NCBI GenBank assembly: GCA_951812335.1
Contig: OX638293.1
Coordinates: forward strand, 124,001 to 188,000
Direction: 5' to 3'
DNA: 64,000 nt
From: Rhodothermales bacterium
GTDB lineage: Bacteria > Bacteroidota > Rhodothermia > Rhodothermales > VXPQ01
The position numbers were made by a program, and so were the translations under genes. The notes under the pieces are model-generated. The model had not been told where the DNA came from, ran no database searches, and was given only the letters and a program-made list of their open reading frames with translations. Shown here piece after piece: positions 53,520-60,902 of this stretch (position 1 is its first letter; each line of letters begins with the position of its first letter).

Positions 53520-54131
53520 ATGGTTGCGCCGCCCAAGCTCCCTTCATATTGCCTCGAGCATACCCTTCGGCAACAAGGCTACGAACACATTGCCGGCGTA
53601 GACGAAGCGGGACGAGGATGTCTGGCGGGCCCTGTCGTTGCCGCTGCCGTGATTCTTCCTCCCGACACACGCCTTCCGGGCCTGACCGACAGCAAACTTC
53701 TCTCGCGCACCCTGCGCGAAAAGCTTGCCAGGGCTATCCGGGAAAATGCGTCGAGCATCGGCGTCGGCCTGTGTTCGCCCCGGGAAATCGACCGTCTGAA
53801 TATTCTGTGGGCGGCCATGGAGGCCATGCGCCGCGCGATCTTGAATCTTGCTCCCGAACCGGACTATCTGCTGATCGACGGGAACCGGTGTTTCCCCGAT
53901 GCAAAATGGTCCTTCGAAACGATCGTACAGGGCGACCGCCGATGCCGTTCGATTGCGGCGGCGTCCGTTATCGCCAAGGTTGAGCGCGATCGCCTGATGC
54001 ACAGGTTACATGATGACTATCCTGCCTATGCGTGGAAGACGAATGCGGGATATCCTACCAGGAAGCACTATGCGGCGCTTGCCCGGCACGGCCCGACCCC
54101 GCACCACCGCCGTTCGTTCCGGCTGGCATGA
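53520..54131 (+). CDS. rnhB: Ribonuclease HII
   Basis: 203-aa endoribonuclease cleaving RNA in RNA-DNA hybrids, including single ribonucleotides. The active-site motif AGVDEAGRGCLAGP (25-38) supplies D28 and E29; further acidic residues lie in YLLIDGNRCF and near AKVERDRLM. TDSKLLSRTLREKLARAI and SIAAASVIAKVERDRLM are family signatures. ATG at 53520, 14 bp after the MurF-like stop. A TTG-type start is not needed. Intact and of normal length. Confidence 0.95.
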   Translation: MVAPPKLPSYCLEHTLRQQGYEHIAGVDEAGRGCLAGPVVAAAVILPPDTRLPGLTDSKLLSRTLREKLARAIRENASSIGVGLCSPREIDRLNILWAAMEAMRRAILNLAPEPDYLLIDGNRCFPDAKWSFETIVQGDRRCRSIAAASVIAKVERDRLMHRLHDDYPAYAWKTNAGYPTRKHYAALARHGPTPHHRRSFRLA

Positions 54132-54197
54132 AAGCATGCTTATGCGGTATGCCGGAGAAGGAATGGCGTTTCCGAAACGGGACGATCGAGCCTGCTC

Positions 54198-54746
54198 TTA
54201 CGTTCCGCTTTTGTTTTCCAGCGCCTCCATAGCCATTGAGACGGCGCTCTCCAAAGACCGCTTCCCGACATCCAGCACGATGTCGGCCTGTTCGTAGAAC
54301 GATTCCCGTTGCGCCAGCAATGCCGCGATACGTTTACGCAAGGAGGCTCCGGACAGAGGACGGCCTTCCTCATGCAGCATGGGACGAGAGGCGGCCCGTT
54401 TTTCAAGTCGATCCGCCAGATGCCGGGGAGTCATGCGGAGATAGATCAGGCGCCCCTGCGCTTTGGTGAAATGCAGATTGTCCTCCCGGGTGACCGCACC
54501 GCCTCCAAGAGCAATAACCATCCGATCGGCGTGCGATACCGCGCGTAAACGCTCGGTTTCGAGACGTCGGAACGCTTCTTCTCCCCGGTTGGCGAAGATT
54601 GCCTGCACCGTGCCGCCCACGGCGCGCTCGATGTCCCGATCCAGATCGACGAAGTCATATCCAAGCCGGTCCGCAAGGCGGGGTCCGAGGGTGCTCTTGC
54701 CGCTCCCCATAAAACCCGTCAGGTAGATGCGCGTAGGAACGGTCAT
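54198..54746 (-). CDS. aroK: Shikimate kinase
   Basis: 182-aa kinase phosphorylating shikimate in aromatic amino acid synthesis. The P-loop GFMGSGKST is at 10-18, the shikimate-binding DLDRDIE follows near 36-42 and FRRLETE near 60. GGGAV near 78 and RPMLHE (ATP lid, Arg) complete it. It starts at ATG 54746; the open frame runs on upstream but that portion overlaps truA on the other strand. No other aro genes are nearby. Divergent from truA across about 195 bp that contains nothing recognisable. Confidence 0.94.
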   Translation of the reverse strand: MTVPTRIYLTGFMGSGKSTLGPRLADRLGYDFVDLDRDIERAVGGTVQAIFANRGEEAFRRLETERLRAVSHADRMVIALGGGAVTREDNLHFTKAQGRLIYLRMTPRHLADRLEKRAASRPMLHEEGRPLSGASLRKRIAALLAQRESFYEQADIVLDVGKRSLESAVSMAMEALENKSGT

Positions 54747-54941
54747 TGGAGAAATTCCGGGACTATATCCCGCTGTGTGCAGATTGTCGGTGGGGAAACG
54801 CTCCCCGGCGCAATTACATGGAGTACCTACCGGTAGCGGCAGCGAGACCGAACGACCCCTGAGGCAAATACCCGGCCTACTTGCCGGACGACCCATTCGC
54901 CGCGTGCAAAATACGATATCCGTCGATGCGACGCGCACACT

Positions 54942-55691
54942 ATGCCTGTATACCGCATGACGATAGAATACGACGGCGCGCCTTTTTCCGGATGGCAAAT
55001 CCAGCCGGGCAGGCCGACGGTGCAAGCCGCGCTCGAAGAGGCGCTTGCAAAAGCCTTGCGCACCCCGACAGGCATTGTCGGGGCAGGACGCACCGACGCC
55101 GGCGTACACGCCCGGGGGCAGGTCGCACACTTTCTTGCCGATGCTCTCCCAAGGAATTCCACGATACATATTCGCCGCCTTCTTGCTTCCCTGAACGGTC
55201 TTCTCCCCGACGCTATAGCTGTCCGCACACTCGCCGTTGCTCCCGATGGCTTTCATGCCCGCTACGATGCCCGCCTCCGGCGCTACCGCTACTACATCGC
55301 AACCGGGTTTCGTGCCCTCGATCGACATATGCGCGTACATATCCGACCGGAGCCGGATCTCGCGCTCATGCAGGCCGCTGCCGATACGATCCTCGGCGAA
55401 CACGATTTCGATACGTTCTGCCGTACGCAATCGGAGACGAAGAACCGTGTTTGCACCCTGTACGAGGCGCGCTGGACGGACGAATCGGGCGACGGCGACG
55501 CGTATTTAGAAATAACGGGAAACAGGTTTCTGCACGGCATGGTGCGCGCTATTGCGGGAACCCTGCTGGAGATAGGGCACGGCAAACGTCCTGTGGACGA
55601 TATGGCCCGCCTCCTGGCCAGGAAAGATCGCCGCGCCGCCGGGCCCTCGGCGCCTGCCCATGGGCTTGTGCTCGAAGAAGTGGTGTATTAA
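54942..55691 (+). CDS. truA: tRNA pseudouridine synthase A
   Basis: 249-aa enzyme forming pseudouridine at tRNA positions 38-40. The catalytic aspartate D52 is in GAGRTDAGVHARGQ (47-60). N-terminal MPVYRMTIEYDGAPFSGWQI, FHARYDARLRRYRYYI and ITGNRFLHGMVRAIAGTLLE near the end are diagnostic. ATG 54942. Its TAA (55689-55691) shares its last base with the start of a repeat half-site (55691-55708). Confidence 0.95.
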   Translation: MPVYRMTIEYDGAPFSGWQIQPGRPTVQAALEEALAKALRTPTGIVGAGRTDAGVHARGQVAHFLADALPRNSTIHIRRLLASLNGLLPDAIAVRTLAVAPDGFHARYDARLRRYRYYIATGFRALDRHMRVHIRPEPDLALMQAAADTILGEHDFDTFCRTQSETKNRVCTLYEARWTDESGDGDAYLEITGNRFLHGMVRAIAGTLLEIGHGKRPVDDMARLLARKDRRAAGPSAPAHGLVLEEVVY

Positions 55692-55708
55692 GGATACTCT
55701 GATTAAGA
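55691..55708 (+). repeat. Solo end of the inverted-end repeat
   Basis: AGGATACTCTGATTAAG matches the left terminus of the full copies exactly. Only this end is present. It overlaps the last base of the truA stop codon. Confidence 0.75.
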
Positions 55709-55738
55709 GGATGCGCAGGGCGAAGACGAGCACAGGAA

Positions 55739-55951
55739 ATGCCGGTAGTGTATATTACCGACGATATGGACATCCAGAAACTGCTAAGGTGGATTGCGGT
55801 CGTCATCGTACTGATCGTGGCAGGTGGCGTGCTCAGCGTCATTCTCAAGGTAGGCGCCGCTATTGGCCGGATTGCGCTGCCGGTGTTGCTTGTCCTTCTC
55901 GTTATCGCCATCGTTCTCCGGTTCATCGACGCCTTTCGACACCGGCGTTGA
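55739..55951 (+). CDS. Small two-helix membrane protein
   Basis: 70-aa hydrophobic protein. A short polar N-terminus is followed by two predicted membrane helices (LLRWIAVVIVLIVAGGVLSV and IALPVLLVLLVIAIVLRFID) and a basic tail RHRR. The start is ATG 55739, or ATG 55766 (MDIQKLLRW), which omits nine residues. It lies between truA and tadA on the same strand, with 28 bp to the tadA start. Family not recognised and function unknown, but codon composition and the hydrophobic pattern make it a likely real gene. Confidence 0.65.
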   Translation: MPVVYITDDMDIQKLLRWIAVVIVLIVAGGVLSVILKVGAAIGRIALPVLLVLLVIAIVLRFIDAFRHRR

Positions 55952-55965
55952 GCTTGCCGGTTCTA

Positions 55966-55992
55966 ATGAGCCTGTCCGTATGAGCCTGTCCG
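55966..55992 (+). repeat. 14-bp tandem duplication over the tadA start codon
   Basis: ATGAGCCTGTCCGT at 55966-55979 is followed directly by ATGAGCCTGTCCG at 55980-55992. The first copy leads to a stop after five codons (ATG AGC CTG TCC GTA TGA), while the second is the tadA start. The first ATG could therefore act as a minimal upstream reading frame overlapping the true start. Confidence 0.6.
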
Positions 55993-56456
55993 ACTTCCTG
56001 GAACCGGATAGAAAGTGGATGCAACTCGCTCTCAAGGAAGCTGAGGCGGCCTGGGACGAGGATGAGGTGCCTGTCGGCGCAGTCGTAGTGCATGCCGGCG
56101 AGATTGTCGGGCGAGGCCGCAACATGGTCGAGCGTCTGCAGGACCCCACCGCCCACGCAGAAATGATCGCCCTTACGGCAGCGTGCGAAACCCTCGGGGC
56201 GAAAATCCTTCGTGGATGCACGCTCTACGTAACCCTTGAACCCTGCCCCATGTGCGCCGGCGCACTCGTGTGGGCGCGCATCGACCGGCTCGCGTTCGGA
56301 GCATTCGACGAAAAAGCCGGTAGCGCATCGACGCTGTACGACATCCCGAGAGATCGGCGACTCAATCACCAGGTGGAGGTCGTATCGGGCGTCGAGGGAG
56401 AACGCGCCGCCGAACTCATGCAGGCTTTCTTTCGGAAGCGCCGTATCGCCCTGTAG
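55980..56456 (+). CDS. tadA: tRNA-specific adenosine deaminase
   Basis: 158-aa zinc deaminase converting A34 to inosine in tRNA-Arg. The active site is complete: HAEM (59-62; zinc ligand H59 and catalytic E61) and PCPMCAGAL (88-96; C89 and C92). VPVGAVVVHAGEIVGRGRN and the LTAACETLGAK stretch fit TadA. Start ATG 55980; the open frame upstream overlaps the small membrane gene and is not conserved. A 14-bp duplication creates a second ATG 14 bases before it. The YpdA-like gene follows after 25 bp. Confidence 0.94.
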   Translation: MSLSDFLEPDRKWMQLALKEAEAAWDEDEVPVGAVVVHAGEIVGRGRNMVERLQDPTAHAEMIALTAACETLGAKILRGCTLYVTLEPCPMCAGALVWARIDRLAFGAFDEKAGSASTLYDIPRDRRLNHQVEVVSGVEGERAAELMQAFFRKRRIAL

Positions 56457-56481
56457 CTCTGAATCCCCTTGCGAAAGCGCC

Positions 56482-57486
56482 ATGACGGACGTAGTTATCG
56501 TCGGCGGCGGCCCCGTCGGGCTGGCCTGCGCCATCCGGGCCCAACGCGAAGGCCTCCGCGCCATGGTCGTGGAGAAGGGCGCCGTCGTACAATCTCTCGT
56601 GGGGTACCCTGTGAAGATGGAGTTCTTCTCGACGCCCGAACTCATTGAGATCGGGGGACACCCTTTCCCCGTACACGGGCACAAGCCGCTTCGGGAAGAG
56701 GCCATCGAGTACTACCGCCGCGTGGCGCAGAACGAAAACATCGACATCCGCCTGTACGAGCGTGTCCGGCGGATCGACGGGGAATGCGATGCCTTTCGGG
56801 TCGTCACGGACAAGGACGTCATAGCAGCCCGGCGCGCGGTCATTGCGACCGGCTTCTTCGACCACCCGAATCTGCTGCATGTCCCGGGAGAGGATTTACC
56901 GAAAGTAACTCATTATTACAAGGAGGCCTACCCGTATTTCAGGCAGCGCGTAGCCGTAATCGGGGCACGCAATTCGGCAGCGAAGGCCGCACTGGACTGT
57001 TGCCGGCATGGAGCGCGCGTCACTCTCCTTGTGCGGGGGCCGGAACTCTCGAACAGGATCAAATACTGGATCAAGCCCGATCTCGAAAACCGAATTAAAC
57101 AGGGCGCCATCGCAGCCCGGTTCGAAACCGTCGTTCGGGAAATCAGGGAATCTTCTCTGATCGTCGAAGGCCCCGATGGCCTGGACGAAATCGGAAACGA
57201 CTACGTCCTCGCGCTCACAGGCTACCGTCCCGATTACTCGTTTCTGGAGGCCGTCGGTATCGAGATCGCCACGGACGCATGGAATACCCCCATCTTCGAT
57301 GCGCAATCTTTCGAAACCACGCGCAAAGGTTTGTACATCGCGGGCACCGTATGCGGAGGACGTCGGACAGGCCGGTGGTTTATCGAGAATGGACGAGTCC
57401 ATGCACAGCAGATCATGCGCCATATCGCGGGCCGGGAGCTTGAACCCGTCGATTTCGAAAAGCGCCACTGGATTACGGCGGAGTAA
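56482..57486 (+). CDS. YpdA-family FAD/NAD(P) disulfide reductase
   Basis: 334 aa from ATG 56482. The FAD motif VIVGGGPVGLACAIRAQREG is at 5-24 and a second dinucleotide motif (VIGARNSAAKAALDCCRHGA) near 157-176. LTGYRPDYSFLEAVGIEI and YIAGTVCGGRRTGRWFIENG complete the fold. It matches the YpdA (putative bacillithiol disulfide reductase) family, which lacks the CxxC of thioredoxin reductase; none is present here. Bacillithiol synthesis genes are not in the window. Downstream of tadA on the same strand; convergent with the cytochrome gene (56 bp apart). Confidence 0.85.
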   Translation: MTDVVIVGGGPVGLACAIRAQREGLRAMVVEKGAVVQSLVGYPVKMEFFSTPELIEIGGHPFPVHGHKPLREEAIEYYRRVAQNENIDIRLYERVRRIDGECDAFRVVTDKDVIAARRAVIATGFFDHPNLLHVPGEDLPKVTHYYKEAYPYFRQRVAVIGARNSAAKAALDCCRHGARVTLLVRGPELSNRIKYWIKPDLENRIKQGAIAARFETVVREIRESSLIVEGPDGLDEIGNDYVLALTGYRPDYSFLEAVGIEIATDAWNTPIFDAQSFETTRKGLYIAGTVCGGRRTGRWFIENGRVHAQQIMRHIAGRELEPVDFEKRHWITAE

Positions 57487-57542
57487 GCTGCCGATCGACG
57501 GACTGCTTTCTGCACACCCGAAGCAAACGCATCCCCCTGCAA

Positions 57543-59720
57543 TCACACCGCATCCAGGATTTGCCGGGCTTGCGGGTGATTCGGCGCCAGGCGCAGCGCC
57601 CGCTCCGCATACATGCGCGCCCGGTCGTCTTCTCCTTGCAGATACCAGGCCAGCGCCAGATTGACCAACCCGTCGACATACGACGGGTCGAGTTCCACGG
57701 CTCTCGAAAACAATTGCACGGCAATATCCGGACGCCCTTCATTCAAATGCAACGCACCCAGATTGCCGAGGGCTACCGGGTTTCCCGGCTCTACGCGCAC
57801 CGCCTGCTCAAAAAAAGCGCGCGCCTCCTCAAGCCGCCCGCTTCCAGCAAGCAACAATCCCAAATTCCCCAGCGCCTGCCCGCCGTCCGGATTAAGAAGG
57901 ACGGCTTCCCGCAGAGCCCGTTCGGCGCCCATTCGATCCCCCTGCCGTAACCGGGCCGTTCCCAGATTGAAATGAGCGGCCTCCAGCCACGGATACTCGG
58001 CAATAGCCGTCCGGTACTGTGCAACCGCCGCCGCCAGGTCGCCTTGTGTCTCCAGATAACGTCCGTAATTGACGCGCACGCTCGCCAGTGCGGGCTGCGT
58101 AGCCAACGCCCGCTCGTACAAATCCCGAATCGCCGCACCTTCGCGCCCCAGCCGTTCGTACGTTTGCGCCAGGGCGTTAAGCCGCTCCGGTTTGGGTTCG
58201 AGGGCCACCGCCTGCTCCAGCGGCTCCACGGCGCGCGCCATCTCTCCAAGCTGCATGTATCCGTACCCGAGGAGATACTGCGCTTCGCCGAATGCTCCCG
58301 TCGTGGCGCTGAGCAACGTCACGCCATGCCGGAGCGCCGTCGTATCCTGCTGCTGCAATCCCCGGATGACATAAGCCATGCCGGCATAGGCGCCTGTGGA
58401 GTCGTCCACGGCATAATAGGGGCGTAGTCTAATGCGTTCGACCGGCGCTTCGCCGTTCGAAGCCACGGCAGACACACCATCCGCAGCGTCCTGCTCCTGT
58501 TCCCGCACTACGCGAATACGATGATCCGTGAGCGAGGTATGCGGTGTTCCCTCGACGGCCGCCTTCGGCATATGGCATGAAAAACAATGGGCGTCTTCCG
58601 TATGCACCGCGCGCGTGGCCTCCGCAGGTAACGCGGCCTGCAGCGCCGCCGCATCGTGACAGGTCATGCAGGTTGCGTTGAAGTAATCCGGCCCGGCCAG
58701 CCGGAATGCCTCGTGCGGATTGTGGCAGGTCACACAATCCATGGGCTTTTCCCAAATCTGCGTTTCGATAAAGCATGCACTCCGCTTCATCAAATCCGCA
58801 TGAGAAATGGCGTCGATTTCTTCCCCGGAATCCGGCGCATCGGACACATAAAACGTCATGTGTTCGGAAAGCGGACGAGAGGGACGGTAATCGTAAGCCG
58901 CGCGCCCGTCTCGCAGCATCGAGACCGTCGTGTGCAAGTGGCATTGCTGACACACGTCCAACCGGCGTTCGATAGAAAGATGCGCGGGGTTGACGATCGT
59001 CTCGTCGATATCGCCTGCCGGCGCCGGGGATGCAAGCCGGGCTTCCACATGTACGGAACCGGGACCGTGGCATCGCTCGCACCCGATTCCATTGGGCACC
59101 TCCTCGTATTTACCTTCCGCAAAGGGCGTCGAGTGCGGATAGCTGTTGTGGCAAGCCATACAGCGATCCGGAATGAGCCGGTCGAAGCGGGAATTGGACA
59201 CCTCGTATCCGGGGCTGAGGTCCCACTTCTCTTCCTGGGTATACCACGTCAGGGGCAGTTCGAAATAGCGTCCGCCCTCCTCTACCAGGTACGTACGCGC
59301 AGCCGTGCCGCTACCCACTACGTATTCCATTTCCCGGATCAGGCTATGCGTTTTGCTTCCATCCGGCCCCCTCCTGAATTCTTCAAGCCAAAAACGATCT
59401 CCCTCCCGGTATGGACGATAAAAGAACCCCCGATTCGGGTCCTGTACCGTCACGCCGGTAAAATTTTCAACCACGGCGGCGGAACGCATGGGATAGAACG
59501 AATTCGCCATCCCGTGCTCCCGGAACCCCCGGTACTGTTCCTCATGACAGTCGAAACAGGCTTCGTCTCCCGTAAATTCGGCAGACAGGTTCCGAAAACG
59601 AATTTCCCCACCCGCAGCATCTTGCGCAGCGTCCTGTACATCCGACGCACCTGAGCCGCATCCGGAGGCAATCACCCCCCATGCCAGTACGACCGGTAGA
59701 ACAATGACGGAACAGCGCAT
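57543..59720 (-). CDS. Seven-haem cytochrome c lipoprotein with C-terminal TPR repeats
   Basis: 725 aa from ATG 59720 (MRCSVIVLPVVLAWG); an ATG at 59759 would add 13 residues. Lipobox VIASGC predicts an exported lipoprotein. Seven CXXCH haem motifs are visible in order: CFDCH, CMACH, CERCH, CQQCH, CVTCH, CMTCH and CFSCH, spread over the first 400 residues. CVTCHNPHE and CMTCH resemble decahaem/nitrite-reductase-like cytochromes. From about residue 440 seven to eight TPR units follow (GGQALGNLGLLLAGSGRLEE). Related cytochrome-TPR proteins are called multihaem CxxCH/TPR proteins of unknown electron partner. No partner oxidoreductase is adjacent. Confidence 0.9.
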   Translation of the reverse strand: MRCSVIVLPVVLAWGVIASGCGSGASDVQDAAQDAAGGEIRFRNLSAEFTGDEACFDCHEEQYRGFREHGMANSFYPMRSAAVVENFTGVTVQDPNRGFFYRPYREGDRFWLEEFRRGPDGSKTHSLIREMEYVVGSGTAARTYLVEEGGRYFELPLTWYTQEEKWDLSPGYEVSNSRFDRLIPDRCMACHNSYPHSTPFAEGKYEEVPNGIGCERCHGPGSVHVEARLASPAPAGDIDETIVNPAHLSIERRLDVCQQCHLHTTVSMLRDGRAAYDYRPSRPLSEHMTFYVSDAPDSGEEIDAISHADLMKRSACFIETQIWEKPMDCVTCHNPHEAFRLAGPDYFNATCMTCHDAAALQAALPAEATRAVHTEDAHCFSCHMPKAAVEGTPHTSLTDHRIRVVREQEQDAADGVSAVASNGEAPVERIRLRPYYAVDDSTGAYAGMAYVIRGLQQQDTTALRHGVTLLSATTGAFGEAQYLLGYGYMQLGEMARAVEPLEQAVALEPKPERLNALAQTYERLGREGAAIRDLYERALATQPALASVRVNYGRYLETQGDLAAAVAQYRTAIAEYPWLEAAHFNLGTARLRQGDRMGAERALREAVLLNPDGGQALGNLGLLLAGSGRLEEARAFFEQAVRVEPGNPVALGNLGALHLNEGRPDIAVQLFSRAVELDPSYVDGLVNLALAWYLQGEDDRARMYAERALRLAPNHPQARQILDAV

Positions 59721-59757
59721 AGCCACGCACAAAACATTACCGAAAAGACCCGATGGC

Positions 59758-59793
59758 AAAAGGGGCAGACCGCACCAGCGGCCTGCCCCTTTT
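59758..59793 (-). terminator. Rho-independent (bidirectional-looking) terminator after the PorV-like gene
   Basis: AAAAGGGGCAG (59758-59768) pairs with CTGCCCCTTTT (59783-59793). Read on the minus strand it lies 24 bp after the PorV-like stop at 59817, with the stem followed by T residues. It also lies in the 5-prime region of the cytochrome gene, ending the upstream transcript before it. Confidence 0.88.
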
Positions 59794-59816
59794 CAACCAT
59801 GAAACCGGCGTTCCGT

Positions 59817-60854
59817 TCAGAGCGTGAACGACGCAGAAAAAACGTTTACGCTGTTAAACACCTTCGAAGGACGGTAGGCGTAATCAACCATCAACTGGCT
59901 TGCACCGATCGGAAGCGAAAGACCGGCTCCCACATTCCATTCCGCCCAGTGCACTAAATCCGATTCGTTGGACACATCCATCCCGGCGCGCATGAAGAGC
60001 AACCCCTGGAAGGCCAACTCCAAGCCTCCCGCATACTGGTTCACGTCGTAGGAATTCGACCGGAAGTTCGCCAGAACCGTAGCGGTCAGATCACTGCTTA
60101 CTTGGCTTTCGTACACGGCGCCAAAATTCAGCATGGAGGGCAGTTCCGAGCGCACATCCCGTACTTCGCCCGGCACCTCGTACGTCCCGGCAGGGCTCGC
60201 CGTAACGATAGGATCCTGAAGGCCCACGCCGTTGAAACTGAACTGCGGCCCGAAGTTGCGCAGGCTAACGCCGAAACGCAATCCCGACTCGCCCACGATA
60301 TAGGTCATCCCGGCATCGAGCGCCACGGTGCGGGCATTGATGTTATCAATGCGCTGGCTAAGTCCCTTGAAGGTAATCCCCGCTGCGATGCGATCGGTCA
60401 ACTGGCGCCCGTACGTGAGCCCCACGGCGATCGTAGCGGCCGACCAGGTATTGTTCGGATCGATCTCGGGATTTTCTACCGTCGTCTCGGGGATATCTCC
60501 ATAATCCCAGTTCGTGACAGTAAGCCCGATGTTGCTTGATCCGAACCGCTGCGCCACCCCGAAGTAGTTGACGCCCACATCCGCCACATAGTTCATGCGG
60601 CTGAACATGGCTGTCGTACTCGGATTGACCAGAATCGCCGCCGGGTTGGAAATAAGCGCCTCCACGCCCGAGGCCCCGTTCATACCGCCGGTCAGAGTAG
60701 AGCCCAGCGCAATCGTTCGCGGAGTAACCGGCACCGTCAACTCCGAAAGCGCGGATGTTCCGAACCGCTCGTTGCTTTGCCCCAGGGCCTCGAACGCGAC
60801 GAGTCCCGGCAAGAGGGTCAACACGACGACAAGGTGTCGATATTGCTTTTTCAT
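59817..60854 (-). CDS. PorV/PorQ-family outer-membrane protein
   Basis: 345 aa with a signal peptide (KKQYRHLVVVLTLLPGLVAF, cleaved near ALGQ) followed by alternating beta-strand sequence. VTPRTIALGSTLTGGMNGAS and ISNPAAILVNPSTTAMFSRM are typical of the PorV/PorQ/FadL-like barrel family of Bacteroidota. The C-terminus ends in aromatic/hydrophobic strand residues (NVFSASFTL). PorV shuttles T9SS cargo to the cell-surface attachment complex; several paralogues have other roles. It follows a T9SS-sorted protein on the same strand (48 bp), the usual arrangement. Followed by a terminator. Confidence 0.88.
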   Translation of the reverse strand: MKKQYRHLVVVLTLLPGLVAFEALGQSNERFGTSALSELTVPVTPRTIALGSTLTGGMNGASGVEALISNPAAILVNPSTTAMFSRMNYVADVGVNYFGVAQRFGSSNIGLTVTNWDYGDIPETTVENPEIDPNNTWSAATIAVGLTYGRQLTDRIAAGITFKGLSQRIDNINARTVALDAGMTYIVGESGLRFGVSLRNFGPQFSFNGVGLQDPIVTASPAGTYEVPGEVRDVRSELPSMLNFGAVYESQVSSDLTATVLANFRSNSYDVNQYAGGLELAFQGLLFMRAGMDVSNESDLVHWAEWNVGAGLSLPIGASQLMVDYAYRPSKVFNSVNVFSASFTL

Positions 60855-60902
60855 GGTTGTAAGCCTTTGGTCTCGAGTTCGAATGTGATCGTGCAGGTTC
60901 GA

